Below, piece by piece: positions 1 to 8,664 of a stretch of 64,000 nucleotides of DNA. A program made the position numbers and the translations under genes. Source of the stretch: JALZKA01 sp963786495 (GTDB taxonomy: Bacteria; Actinomycetota; Thermoleophilia; Solirubrobacterales; 70-9); the NCBI GenBank assembly GCA_963786495.1, contig CAWAZL010000002.1:496001-560000 (forward strand), read 5' to 3'. Every line of letters starts with the position of its first letter. Within the stretch, counting starts at the first letter, position 1. Under the pieces are notes generated by a model. It was not told where the DNA came from. It ran no database searches and worked only from the letters and a program-made list of their open reading frames with translations.

Positions 1-3
1 GAT

Positions 4-3000
4 TTGCTTGAGATTCAGATGCCCGCCATGGGCGAGTCGGTCACCGAGGGGACGATCCTCGAGTGGCACGTCGCCGAGGGCGAAGAGGTGTCCGAGGGCG
101 ACACGATCGTTGAGGTCTCGACCGACAAGATCGACGCCGAGGTGCCCGCTCCCGCAAGCGGCGTGATCACCAAGATCATGGCCCAGCCCGACGACACCGT
201 AAGCGTCGGCCAGGTCCTCGCGCAGCTCGACACCAACGGCGCTGGCAATGGCGCCGCGCCGGCGGCGGAGCAGGAGGAGGATCCCGAGACGGCCCCCGCC
301 TCCGCCGCGCAAACGCAGCGCGAGCCCAGCTCGGGCGACGACGAGCACACGGGTAAGGGAATGGTCACCGGCGGTGGCGAGGGCGATGCCGACATCGGCG
401 AGAGCGACCCTGAGGACCTTTTGGAAGAGGCGCAGGGCGACTCCGCCGACGACTCGCCGGTTCCCGACATGGACGACTCCGCGGACGGAGCCTCCGGCGA
501 GACCTTGACCGTCGCGATGCCCGAGATGGGCGAGTCGGTCACCGAGGGGACGGTCCTCGAGTGGGCAGTCGCGGTGGGCGACTCGGTCGCAGAAGGCGAC
601 CCGGTCGTCGAGGTCTCGACCGACAAGGTCGACGCCGAGGTGCCGGCACCCGCGGCCGGAACCATCACCAAGCTTCTGGTCGAGCCGGACGACGTCGTCA
701 AGGTGGGACAGGCTCTGGCGGAGATGACCGCGGGCGCGGCTAGCGATCAGACCGGCGTTTCTAGCGATCGGACGAGGGGTCAGACCCCTCCAGCGGCGGG
801 ACACGCCGCAGATTCGGCAAAGGGGTCAGACCCCAGTTCTGCGTCATCCGGGCCCGTATCGGGTCGTGAGGTATCGCCTGTAGCCGCGCGTATGGCTCAG
901 GACCGCGGCATCGATGTCGGTTCCATCCAGGGCTCAGGCTCCGGAGGCAAGGTCGTAAAGGCCGATGTCCTCGCGGCCGCGGATGGCGGCAACGGCGCTG
1001 GGCCGGCGCCGGCCGCGGCCGAAGGCGAGGAAAAGCCGCTCCGCGGCCCCGCCGGAACGCTCGCAAACCTGATGAACGAAAGCCGCAAGATGCCGACGGC
1101 GACTTCGTTCCGCACGCTTCCCGTCGACACGCTGGACGCCAAACGCAAGGCAATCAACTCCCAGCTGAAGGAGAAGGGCCTCAAGGTCTCGTTCACGCAC
1201 CTGATCGCGTGGGCGATCGTGCGCGCGGCAGCCGAGCACGACGCGATGGGGCGCACCTACTCCGAGCACGACGACAAAGCGTGGGTCACTACGGGCGCGG
1301 GAGTCAACCTGGGCATCGCTGTGGACGTGCAGCGCAAGGACGGCTCGCGATCGCTCATGGTCCCCTGCATCCGCGGCGCCGACTCGCTCGACTTCGCGGG
1401 CTTCCACACCTATTACGAGGACCTGATCTCGAAGACGCGGGAGAACAAGCTCACCGCAGACGATTTCCAGGGCACGAACATCACGCTCACCAATCCCGGC
1501 GGCATCGGGACGGTCGCATCGGTGCCGCGCCTCATGTCGGGACAGGGCACGATCGTCGCGGTCGGCTCTATTGCGTATCCGGTCGAGTGGGCGCATGCGC
1601 CGGCCGAGAAGCTGAAGGCGCTCGGGGTCTCAAAGGTCACGACGATGACCTCGACGTACGACCACCGGATCATCCAAGGCGCGGAGTCCGGCGCATTCCT
1701 GCGTCGGATCGATCAGTACTTGCAGGGCGAAGACGACTTCTACGAGACAGTCGCCCACGAGCTCGGCATCTCCGATCGCCCCGTCACAAATGCCCATCCC
1801 GCTGCCGCGTCCGCCCCGCCCCTGCCCGCCGTCGGTGCCGCCAGCACCGGCACCGCTGTCGTCTCGGCAGAGCCCGACCGCGAGCTTCTCCAGGCGGTGC
1901 AGGCCGCGACCTCGCTGCTCAAGGCGTTCCGTACCCACGGGCATTTGGCCGCGCGGGTCAATCCGCTGGCCGACGGTGAGCCCAAGGGCGATCCCGCGCT
2001 CGAGCCCGAAAGCCTCAACTTGACGCCGGAGCTCATGTCCCGCATCCCGGCTTCGATCCTGCGCATCGGCGTCGAGGGCGAGACGCTCCTCGACGCACTG
2101 CCGCGAATGCGCGAGGCGTATTGCGGGACCGTCGCCTACCAAATCGAGCACCTTTCCTCGCACCAGCAGCGCATGTGGCTGCGCGAGATGGTCGAGACCG
2201 GAGCCCACCGCGCGCCGCTCGATGCTGACCAGAAGAAGGCGCTCCTCCAGCGCTTGCTCGAGGTGTTCGGGTTCGAGCGCTTCATCCAGAAGGCGTATCT
2301 CGGCCAGAAGATGTTCTCGATCGAGGGCCTGGACGCCGTGGTGCCGATGATCGACTCGCTCGTCACCCAGGCGCGCTCTGCCGGAGCGGAGGAGGTCGTG
2401 ATCGGAATGGCCCACCGTGGCCGTCTCAGCGTCCTCGTCCACAATCTCGGACGCTCGGCAGAGTCGATCATGGCCGAGTTCGAGGGTGCCAAGGCGCTCG
2501 ACCGGGTGAAGGCCATCGCTGCGATCCCCCACTCGGGCACCGGTGACGTCAAGTACCACCACGGCGCCGAAGGCATCTTCTCGACGCCGGACGGCGAGGA
2601 GATCCGCGTGCGGATGTACCCGAACCCGTCTCACCTCGAGTTCGTCGATCCGGTCGTCACCGGCGGCGCGCGCGCCGCCCAGACCGAGCATTCAGGCCCG
2701 CGCCTTCACCACAGCCCCCATGTCGCGGTCCCGCTCCTGCTCCACGGCGACGCGGCCTTCCCCGGCCAGGGCGTCGTTGCCGAGACGCTCAACCTCCAGT
2801 CGCTCGAGGGCTACTCGACCGGCGGCACGATCCACATCATCACCGACAACCAGGTGGGCTTCACCACCGACCCGTCGGAGGACCGCTCGACTCCGTACGC
2901 CGGCGACCTCGCGAAGGGCTACAACTGCCCGATCATTCACGTGAACGCCGACGACGTGGAGGGCTGCATGTCGGCGATGCGCCTGGCGATGGCTTATCGC

Positions 3001-4491
3001 GAGCGGTTTGCGCGCGACGTCGTGATCGACGTGATCGGCTACCGGCGCTACGGGCACAACGAGACGGACGAGCCCGCCTACACCCAGCCGATGATGGCGG
3101 CGCAGATCAAGGCCCACGCCCCCGTTTCGGAGATCTACGCGGAGCAGCTGATCAAGGAAGGCGTCGTCTCGACCGACGACGTCGCCTCCGATGCGAACGA
3201 GATCCAGGAGTCGCTCTCGGCGACCCTCAAGGGCCTACGCGAGAAGATGGAGACGGGCGACTACGAGGACCCGACCTCAACCCATATCGGCACGGGCGAG
3301 CTCGACCGGACGAAGTCGCCTGAGGTCGAGACAGCCGTCTCTGAGAAGCGCATTCGCTCCCTGAACGAGGAGCTGATTCGGGTTCCCGACGGATTCGCGA
3401 TCCACCGCAAGCTGAAGAAGCCACTCGACAAGCGCATCGAGATCCTTGAAGACGGGCCGATCGAGTGGGGACATGCCGAAGGGCTCGCGTACGCGTCGCT
3501 TCTGACCGAGGGCACGCACATCCGCCTGACCGGCCAGGACACGGAGCGCGGCACCTTCTCCCATCGCCACCTCGTCCTTCACGACGAGAAGACAGGCCTC
3601 AAGTACGCGCCGATCCAGAACCTGTCTGGAGCGCTGGCGCCGTTCGAGGTCCACAACAGCCCGCTCTCGGAGATCGCCTGCCTCGGCTTCGAGTACGGCT
3701 ACTCGGCGGCGTCGCCTGAGAGCCTGATCCTGTGGGAGGCGCAGTTCGGTGACTTCGCCAACTCGGCCCAGGTGATCATCGACCAGTTCCTCGTCGCCGG
3801 GGAATCGAAGTGGGGCCAGACGACGCGCCTCACGTTGCTGCTGCCGCACGGCTACGAGGGCTCAGGCCCGGAACACTCGAGCGCGCGGATCGAGCGCTTT
3901 ATCCAGCTTGCCGCCGAGGGCAACATCCGCCTCGCGAACCCGACGACCGCCGCGCAGTACTTCCACCTCATCCGCCGCCAGGCGCGCATCGCCAAGCCGC
4001 GACCGCTCATCGTCTTCACGCCGAAGGGGCTCCTGCGGCTCGCCGGCGCCTCGTCGAAGCTCTCCGATCTCACCTCAGGCACGTTCCAGTTCGTCATGGG
4101 CGACCCGCGTGCCGAGGGCAGGGAAGCCGAGATCACGAAGCTCGTCCTCTGCTCGGGCAAGGTCTATTACGACATGGACGGCCACGACAAGCGCCAGGAG
4201 TCCTCGAACGTCGCGATCGCCCGGGTCGAACTGCTCTACCCATTCGCCCGCGACCAGATCCGCGAGCTGATCGAGAAATTCCCGAACCTCAAGCACATCG
4301 CGTGGGTCCAGGAAGAGCCGAAGAACATGGGCGCATACAGCGTCATGGCCCGGCGCATGCCCGAGCTTCTGCCCGAAGGAGTCGAGTTCTCCTACATCGG
4401 CCGCCCCCAACGCTCGTCGCCCTCAGAGGGCTATCCGGTCGCCCACCGCTCCGAGCAGGAGCGAATCGTGCTCACCGCCCTCGCGGACTAG
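4..4491 (+). CDS. kgd: Multifunctional 2-oxoglutarate dehydrogenase (two lipoyl domains + E2 + E1)
   Basis: This single chain of 1495 residues should convert 2-oxoglutarate to succinyl-CoA in the TCA cycle together with a lipoamide dehydrogenase encoded elsewhere. Two lipoyl domains are visible, near residues 1-75 and 167-240, each with the STDK lipoylation motif (K42 and K208), joined by an acidic Ala/Pro-rich linker. A peripheral-subunit-binding segment follows near 289-325. The E2 acyltransferase domain ends with the DHRIIQG motif (His554). From about residue 625 a thiamine-diphosphate E1 domain follows, with GMAHRGRL near 801 and GYRRYGHNE near 1012. E2-E1 fusion is known in actinobacteria (Kgd/OdhA), but the well-known forms lack their own lipoyl domains. 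The TTG start lies three bases from the window edge, so an upstream start cannot be excluded. The linker holds two copies of a palindromic repeat. Confidence 0.93.
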   Translation: MLEIQMPAMGESVTEGTILEWHVAEGEEVSEGDTIVEVSTDKIDAEVPAPASGVITKIMAQPDDTVSVGQVLAQLDTNGAGNGAAPAAEQEEDPETAPASAAQTQREPSSGDDEHTGKGMVTGGGEGDADIGESDPEDLLEEAQGDSADDSPVPDMDDSADGASGETLTVAMPEMGESVTEGTVLEWAVAVGDSVAEGDPVVEVSTDKVDAEVPAPAAGTITKLLVEPDDVVKVGQALAEMTAGAASDQTGVSSDRTRGQTPPAAGHAADSAKGSDPSSASSGPVSGREVSPVAARMAQDRGIDVGSIQGSGSGGKVVKADVLAAADGGNGAGPAPAAAEGEEKPLRGPAGTLANLMNESRKMPTATSFRTLPVDTLDAKRKAINSQLKEKGLKVSFTHLIAWAIVRAAAEHDAMGRTYSEHDDKAWVTTGAGVNLGIAVDVQRKDGSRSLMVPCIRGADSLDFAGFHTYYEDLISKTRENKLTADDFQGTNITLTNPGGIGTVASVPRLMSGQGTIVAVGSIAYPVEWAHAPAEKLKALGVSKVTTMTSTYDHRIIQGAESGAFLRRIDQYLQGEDDFYETVAHELGISDRPVTNAHPAAASAPPLPAVGAASTGTAVVSAEPDRELLQAVQAATSLLKAFRTHGHLAARVNPLADGEPKGDPALEPESLNLTPELMSRIPASILRIGVEGETLLDALPRMREAYCGTVAYQIEHLSSHQQRMWLREMVETGAHRAPLDADQKKALLQRLLEVFGFERFIQKAYLGQKMFSIEGLDAVVPMIDSLVTQARSAGAEEVVIGMAHRGRLSVLVHNLGRSAESIMAEFEGAKALDRVKAIAAIPHSGTGDVKYHHGAEGIFSTPDGEEIRVRMYPNPSHLEFVDPVVTGGARAAQTEHSGPRLHHSPHVAVPLLLHGDAAFPGQGVVAETLNLQSLEGYSTGGTIHIITDNQVGFTTDPSEDRSTPYAGDLAKGYNCPIIHVNADDVEGCMSAMRLAMAYRERFARDVVIDVIGYRRYGHNETDEPAYTQPMMAAQIKAHAPVSEIYAEQLIKEGVVSTDDVASDANEIQESLSATLKGLREKMETGDYEDPTSTHIGTGELDRTKSPEVETAVSEKRIRSLNEELIRVPDGFAIHRKLKKPLDKRIEILEDGPIEWGHAEGLAYASLLTEGTHIRLTGQDTERGTFSHRHLVLHDEKTGLKYAPIQNLSGALAPFEVHNSPLSEIACLGFEYGYSAASPESLILWEAQFGDFANSAQVIIDQFLVAGESKWGQTTRLTLLLPHGYEGSGPEHSSARIERFIQLAAEGNIRLANPTTAAQYFHLIRRQARIAKPRPLIVFTPKGLLRLAGASSKLSDLTSGTFQFVMGDPRAEGREAEITKLVLCSGKVYYDMDGHDKRQESSNVAIARVELLYPFARDQIRELIEKFPNLKHIAWVQEEPKNMGAYSVMARRMPELLPEGVEFSYIGRPQRSSPSEGYPVAHRSEQERIVLTALAD
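776..834 (+). repeat. Two GGGGTCAGACCCC palindromes inside the kgd coding sequence
   Basis: Copies lie at 776-788 and 822-834. Each is a 13-bp palindrome around a central A, and the first extends to 17 bp (GAGGGGTC-A-GACCCCTC, 774-790). They are read in two different frames as RGQTPP and KGSDPS within the linker between the second lipoyl domain and the subunit-binding domain. Three identical copies lie at 18879-18971. Confidence 0.8.
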
Positions 4492-4589
4492 GGCGCAGGG
4501 CCGCGCGACGGCCTGAACAACGGCAGCACCCAAGGGGCGGGAGCCTTCGAGGCGCCTCGCCGAGGGGGCGTCACATGTTGCGGCGGGGT

Positions 4590-4863
4590 TGTACGGACTA
4601 TGGCCGCACAATCCCAGCCCGAACCATCCTCGACTGCGCGGGCATCTTGCCTCCGGACGAGGACTACCGCCTGGAGGAGATGTGCGCCCAAGCGATCCCG
4701 AGGAGCGAAAGCTTCTGGGGCTCGTCCGCAGCTCAGACCTACCCGAGCCCGAGGTAAACGCCTACGTGCTCGGTAAAGAGCGAGACCTCGTTTGGCGCGA
4801 GCAGCGAGTGGTTGTCGAAGCCGACTCCTACGAGTTCCATTCCCCCGAAGCTAGAGCAGCGAA
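4590..4863 (+). pseudogene. Remnant of a DUF559 / AbiEi-like protein
   Basis: Two reading frames together resemble the middle of actinobacterial DUF559-type proteins (VSR-like endonuclease fold, often with an AbiEi-like N-terminus). One frame, near 4605-4700, reads ARTILDCAGILPP followed by EEMCAQA. The next frame, near 4710-4860, reads RSDLPEPEVNAYVLGKE, WREQRVVVEAD and YEFHSPEA. I see neither the N-terminal domain nor the C-terminal Arg-rich end, and the similarity stops at a strong hairpin at 4865. This looks like a decayed, frameshifted fragment rather than a working gene. The identification is from recalled family motifs. Confidence 0.5.
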
Positions 4864-4864
4864 G

Positions 4865-4888
4865 CGCCCGCCCCTTCCGGGGCGGGCG
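4865..4888 (+). terminator. Strong GC hairpin
   Basis: A perfect 10-bp stem (CGCCCGCCCC / GGGGCGGGCG) with a TTCC loop, followed by a mildly T-rich stretch (TCGCGTTCTCT). It lies at the end of the DUF559 remnant. A second palindrome, CGAGGCGCCTCG at 4548-4559, lies just after kgd. I see no gene between 4889 and 5172. Confidence 0.5.
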
Positions 4889-5172
4889 TCGCGTTCTCTC
4901 CCGCGTCAGGTCAGCGGGCCTTGAGGAGGAGGTTCGGAGCCGGGAGCGGACGCCGCTGGGGATCCAAGCCAGTCAGACGCCGCGCCTCACGTGCCACGAG
5001 TGCCACATCTCGGACCGTCCGGCCGGTTGCCTTGCTCAAGGTGGTCTGCATGAAGGGCATTCTTCTCCCTGGGCGGCCCGCGGCCTATGGACTCTTGTCC
5101 AAAACTGCCATGTGCGCCTTGTACGGGCGGTCGGGGCCTGACTTTCCCGCTCCTGTTGCCACACTCAGGCCT

Positions 5173-5517
5173 GTGAGCACGCCTGATGCAGCTCCGGTGG
5201 AAGCCGAACGCCCCTCGGACGTCCTGCGCCAGCCGGTGCCCGGGCCGATGTTCAGGTGGGTCAAGATCGCCTCCTGGATCGAGCTCGGCCTCTTCGGAAT
5301 CCTGCTGATCGTCTGGCTCGCGCCGGGCCTGGAGCACCCCACGTTCTACGCGGGCCTCGCTCACGGCGTCGGCTTCATCGCGCTCGCGCTCCTGATCTGG
5401 ATCGCGGTGCTGCGCCACCAGGCGCCGTACACCCTGCTGGCAGCCACCCTGACCCCGGTGGGGCCGGTAGGCAGCGTGATCGCGATCCAGCGGATCGAGC
5501 GGAAAGAAAGGTCCTAA
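5173..5517 (+). CDS. DUF3817-like small membrane protein
   Basis: This 114-residue protein starts at GTG after a weak CAGG ribosome site. Residues 34-115 contain three hydrophobic segments (around IELGLFGILLIVWLAPGL, GLAHGVGFIALALLIWIAV and TLLAATLTPVGPVGSVIAI) and a basic end, RIERKERS. The VKIASWIE opening and the late PVGPV motif resemble the DUF3817 integral membrane family of actinobacteria, whose function is not known. The frame stays open upstream to 4921, but that part has no sensible composition. It stands alone, convergent with aconitase. Confidence 0.6.
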   Translation: MSTPDAAPVEAERPSDVLRQPVPGPMFRWVKIASWIELGLFGILLIVWLAPGLEHPTFYAGLAHGVGFIALALLIWIAVLRHQAPYTLLAATLTPVGPVGSVIAIQRIERKERS

Positions 5518-5806
5518 AGAAGTAGAAGGCGGGGCGGGGCCGTGGGAGGCAGGGGGTCCACACGGCCCGCGCCCGCGCCTAGCGCGTCGGTAGCCAGGGA
5601 GGGATGCCGACGCGTTCGCCCCCGGAGGCGGGACTGGCCGGGGACGAGCCTTATGAAATCGTTTCTTGGTCCCTTATTCCGCTCCCTGACGGTCTCTCGA
5701 AAGCAACTATGACCGATCGGAGGGGCCGATGTCAATACCCCGGCGCAACTTTCCCCCCGAGTGTGTGTTGAACACTACCCGAATTCGCCCCGTGTGGGCG
5801 GGTTGA
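5518..5806. other. Intergenic region with no recognisable gene
   Basis: This stretch separates two convergent genes. I see only a weak hairpin at 5786-5800 (CGCCC-CGTGT-GGGCG) just beyond the aconitase stop, which could act as its terminator. I found no tRNA-like fold or coding signal. Confidence 0.4.
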
Positions 5807-8610
5807 CTAGCGGAGCTCGCGAAGAACCCTGTGGAGGATGCCGCCGTGCTGGTAGTAGCGGACCTCGTTCGGAGTGTCGAGCCGCACGGTCGCCTCGAAC
5901 TCGGCGTCGCCCGCCTTCACCTTTAGCGTCCGCTTCTCGGACGTTGGCGCGTCGAGCGCCTCAGCCAGGCCGCCGAAGTCGAACGTCTCCGAGCCGTCGA
6001 GCCCAAGCGACTCGGCTGACTCTCCGTCGGGGTACTGAAGCGGCAGGACGCCCATCCCGATCAGGTTCGAGCGGTGGATGCGCTCGAAGCTCTCGGCGAT
6101 CACGGCGCGCACGCCCAGGAGCGAGGTGCCCTTCGCCGCCCAGTCGCGCGACGAGCCCGAGCCGTACTCCTTGCCGGCGAGCACGACCAGCGGCGTGTCG
6201 CTCCTCCGCATAGGCCATCGCGGCCTCATAAATCGTGGTCTCCTCGCCGTCCGGACCGAGCGTGAACCCGCCCTCCTTCTCGACCAGTGCATTGCGAAGG
6301 CGGATGTTCGCGAAGGTCCCGCGGATCATCACCTCGTGGTTGCCGCGCCGCGACCCGTATGAGTTGAAGTCGCCGGGCTCGACGCCGTTCTCCATCAGCC
6401 ACTCTCCCGCGGGGCTCGCCTTCTTGATCGCGCCGGCGGGCGAGATGTGGTCGGTCGTCACCGAGTCGCCGAGGACAGCGAGGACACGCGCGCCCTCGAT
6501 CGGCTCGACCTCGGCAGGCTCTTCGTCCATGTCCTCGAAGAACGAGGGCTTCCGCACATAGGTCGAGTCGGGCCACGTGTAGCGGTCACCGTCGGGCGTG
6601 TCGAGGCCCTTCCAGCGCTCGTCGCCCTCGAAGACGTCGGAGTAGCCCTCCTTGAACATCTCGGAGCGAACGGCCTCGGCGACGGTGTCCTTGATCTCCT
6701 GCGGAAGTGGGCCAGATGTCCTTGAGGAACACGTCTTGCCCGTCCGAGCCCTGGCCCAGCGGCTCCTCGAAGATGTCGACGTCCATCCGCCCCGCCAGCG
6801 CATAGGCCACGCAAAGCGGCGGAGACGCGAGGTAGTTGTTGCGCACGTCCTGGTTGATCCGCCCCTCGAAGTTGCGGTTGCCCGAGAGGACCGCGCAGAC
6901 GACCAGGTCGTTCTCGGCGACCGCTTCCGAGATCACCTCGGGCAACGGCCCCGAGTTCCCGATGCACGTCGTGCAGCCGTAACCAACGAGGTTGAACCCG
7001 AGCTTGTCCAGATACTCATCGAGACCCGCGCGCTCCAGATACTCCGTCACGACCGTCGAGCCCGGAGCAAGGGACGTCTTCACCCAGGGCTTGCGCTCCA
7101 GCCCGGCCTCGACCGCCTTCTTGGCGAGCAAACCGGCGCCGAGCATCACCGAGGGGTTCGAAGTGTTCGTGCAGCTCGTGATCGCCGCGATCACAACACG
7201 GCCGTGATCAAGGGTCGTCTCGGTGCCGTCCTCGAGCGTGACTTCGACCGGAGTTCGCCTTCCTGTCTTCGACCGCGGCTCCTCCCCCGCCCTGCTTTCG
7301 GGGCTTCCCCGCATCGCTCGACTCGTCGTCGTTGCCGGGCGGGTCAGATGCCGGAAAGCTGTCCGCCATCTGCTTGTCGTGCCCGTTCACGAGCTTCTTG
7401 GCCGCCCCTTCGTCGAACTCGGAGAGCGACTCAAGGAACGCAGACTTTGCGTCGGTGAGCGCGATCCGGTCCTGCGGGCGCTTTGGGCCGGCGATGGAAG
7501 GCTCGACCGAGCCGAGGTCCAGATCGATCTGGTCGGAGAAGGTCGGGTCCTCGGAGTCTTCTGTGTGGAACATCCCCTGCTCGCGCGCATAGGCATCGAC
7601 GAGCTCGATCGTCTCGGTCGGGCGGCCCGGTGAACTCCAGGTAGCGCAGCGTCTCCTTGTCCACGGGGAAGATCGCGCACGTCGAGCCGAACTCCGGCGA
7701 CATGTTCCCAATCGTCGCGCGGTCGGCGAGTCCGAGCGTGTGAAGGCCCGGGCCGAAGAACTCGACGAACTTCGAGACGACGCCGCGCTCGCGCAGCATC
7801 TCGGTCACGGTGAGGACGAGGTCCGTCGCGGTCGCGCCTTCGGGCAACTCGCCGTCGACGCGGAAGCCGAGCACCTGCGGCAGGAGCATCGAGATCGGCT
7901 GGCCGAGCATCGCCGCCTCGGCCTCGATGCCGCCCACGCCCCAGCCCAGGACGCCCAGGCCATTCACCATCGTCGTGTGCGAGTCGGTGCCGACGAGCGT
8001 GTCGGGATAGGCCTGCATCGTCCCGTCCTTCTCGCGGCTGAAGACGACCTCGGAGATGTACTCCAGGTTCACCTGGTGGCAGATGCCTGTGGCCGGCGGC
8101 ACCACGCGGAAGTTGTCGAACGCCTGCTGGCCCCAGCGAAGGAAGGCGTAGCGTTCCTCGTTGCGCTCGTAGTCGCGGTCGGCGTTGATGTCGAACGCTC
8201 GGTCATTGCCGAACGCATCCACCTGCACCGAGTGGTCGATGACCAGGTCGACGGGCACAAGGGGGTTGATCTTCTTCGGGTCGGAGCCCAGGTCCTCCAT
8301 GGCATCGCGCATCGCGGCCAGGTCGACGACCGCGGGGACGCCGGTGAAGTCCTGCATCAGGACGCGGGCCGGCTGGTAGGGAATCTCCTTCGAAGGCTCA
8401 GCCGTAGCGTCCCAGCTCGCGATCGTCTCGACGTCGTCCTTAGTGACCGACTCGTCGTCTTCGAGGCGCAGCGTGTTCTCGAGCAGGACCTTCAGCGAAT
8501 ACGGAAGCCGGGCGACGTCAAACTTCTCCTGGAGCGCGTCGAGGCGGAAGATCTCGTACTCGCGTACCCGAGACGTCGAGCGTGTCCTTGGCTCCGAAGC
8601 TGTCAGTCAT
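5807..8610 (-). CDS. acnA: Aconitate hydratase, five frameshifts
   Basis: Aconitase interconverts citrate and isocitrate in the TCA cycle. The start is ATG at 8610 (MTDSFGAKDTL). Family sequence continues to the end: MQDFTGVPAVVDLAAMRDA, the iron-sulfur cysteine motifs ITSCTNTSNP and GYGCTTCIGNSG, LGDSVTTDHISPAG, and GSGSSRDWAAKG near the C-terminus. The frame changes near 8570, 7630, 7250, 6715 and 6205, and at each point removing one base restores a continuous aconitase (for example DIWP then LPQEIKD). The encoded product is complete apart from these, so I read it as a functional gene with sequence errors, though a young pseudogene is possible. With kgd, it gives this end of the window a TCA-cycle character. 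Confidence 0.85.
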
Positions 8611-8664
8611 TGATCCTCGTTTCTCGGAGTGGAAGCATGTGCCAGCGCCGATTATGACCTGCGC

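Noticed and set aside
5518..5806. Possible tRNA or small RNA between two convergent genes
   Set aside because: I could not fold a cloverleaf or find conserved tRNA boxes, only a weak hairpin next to the aconitase stop.
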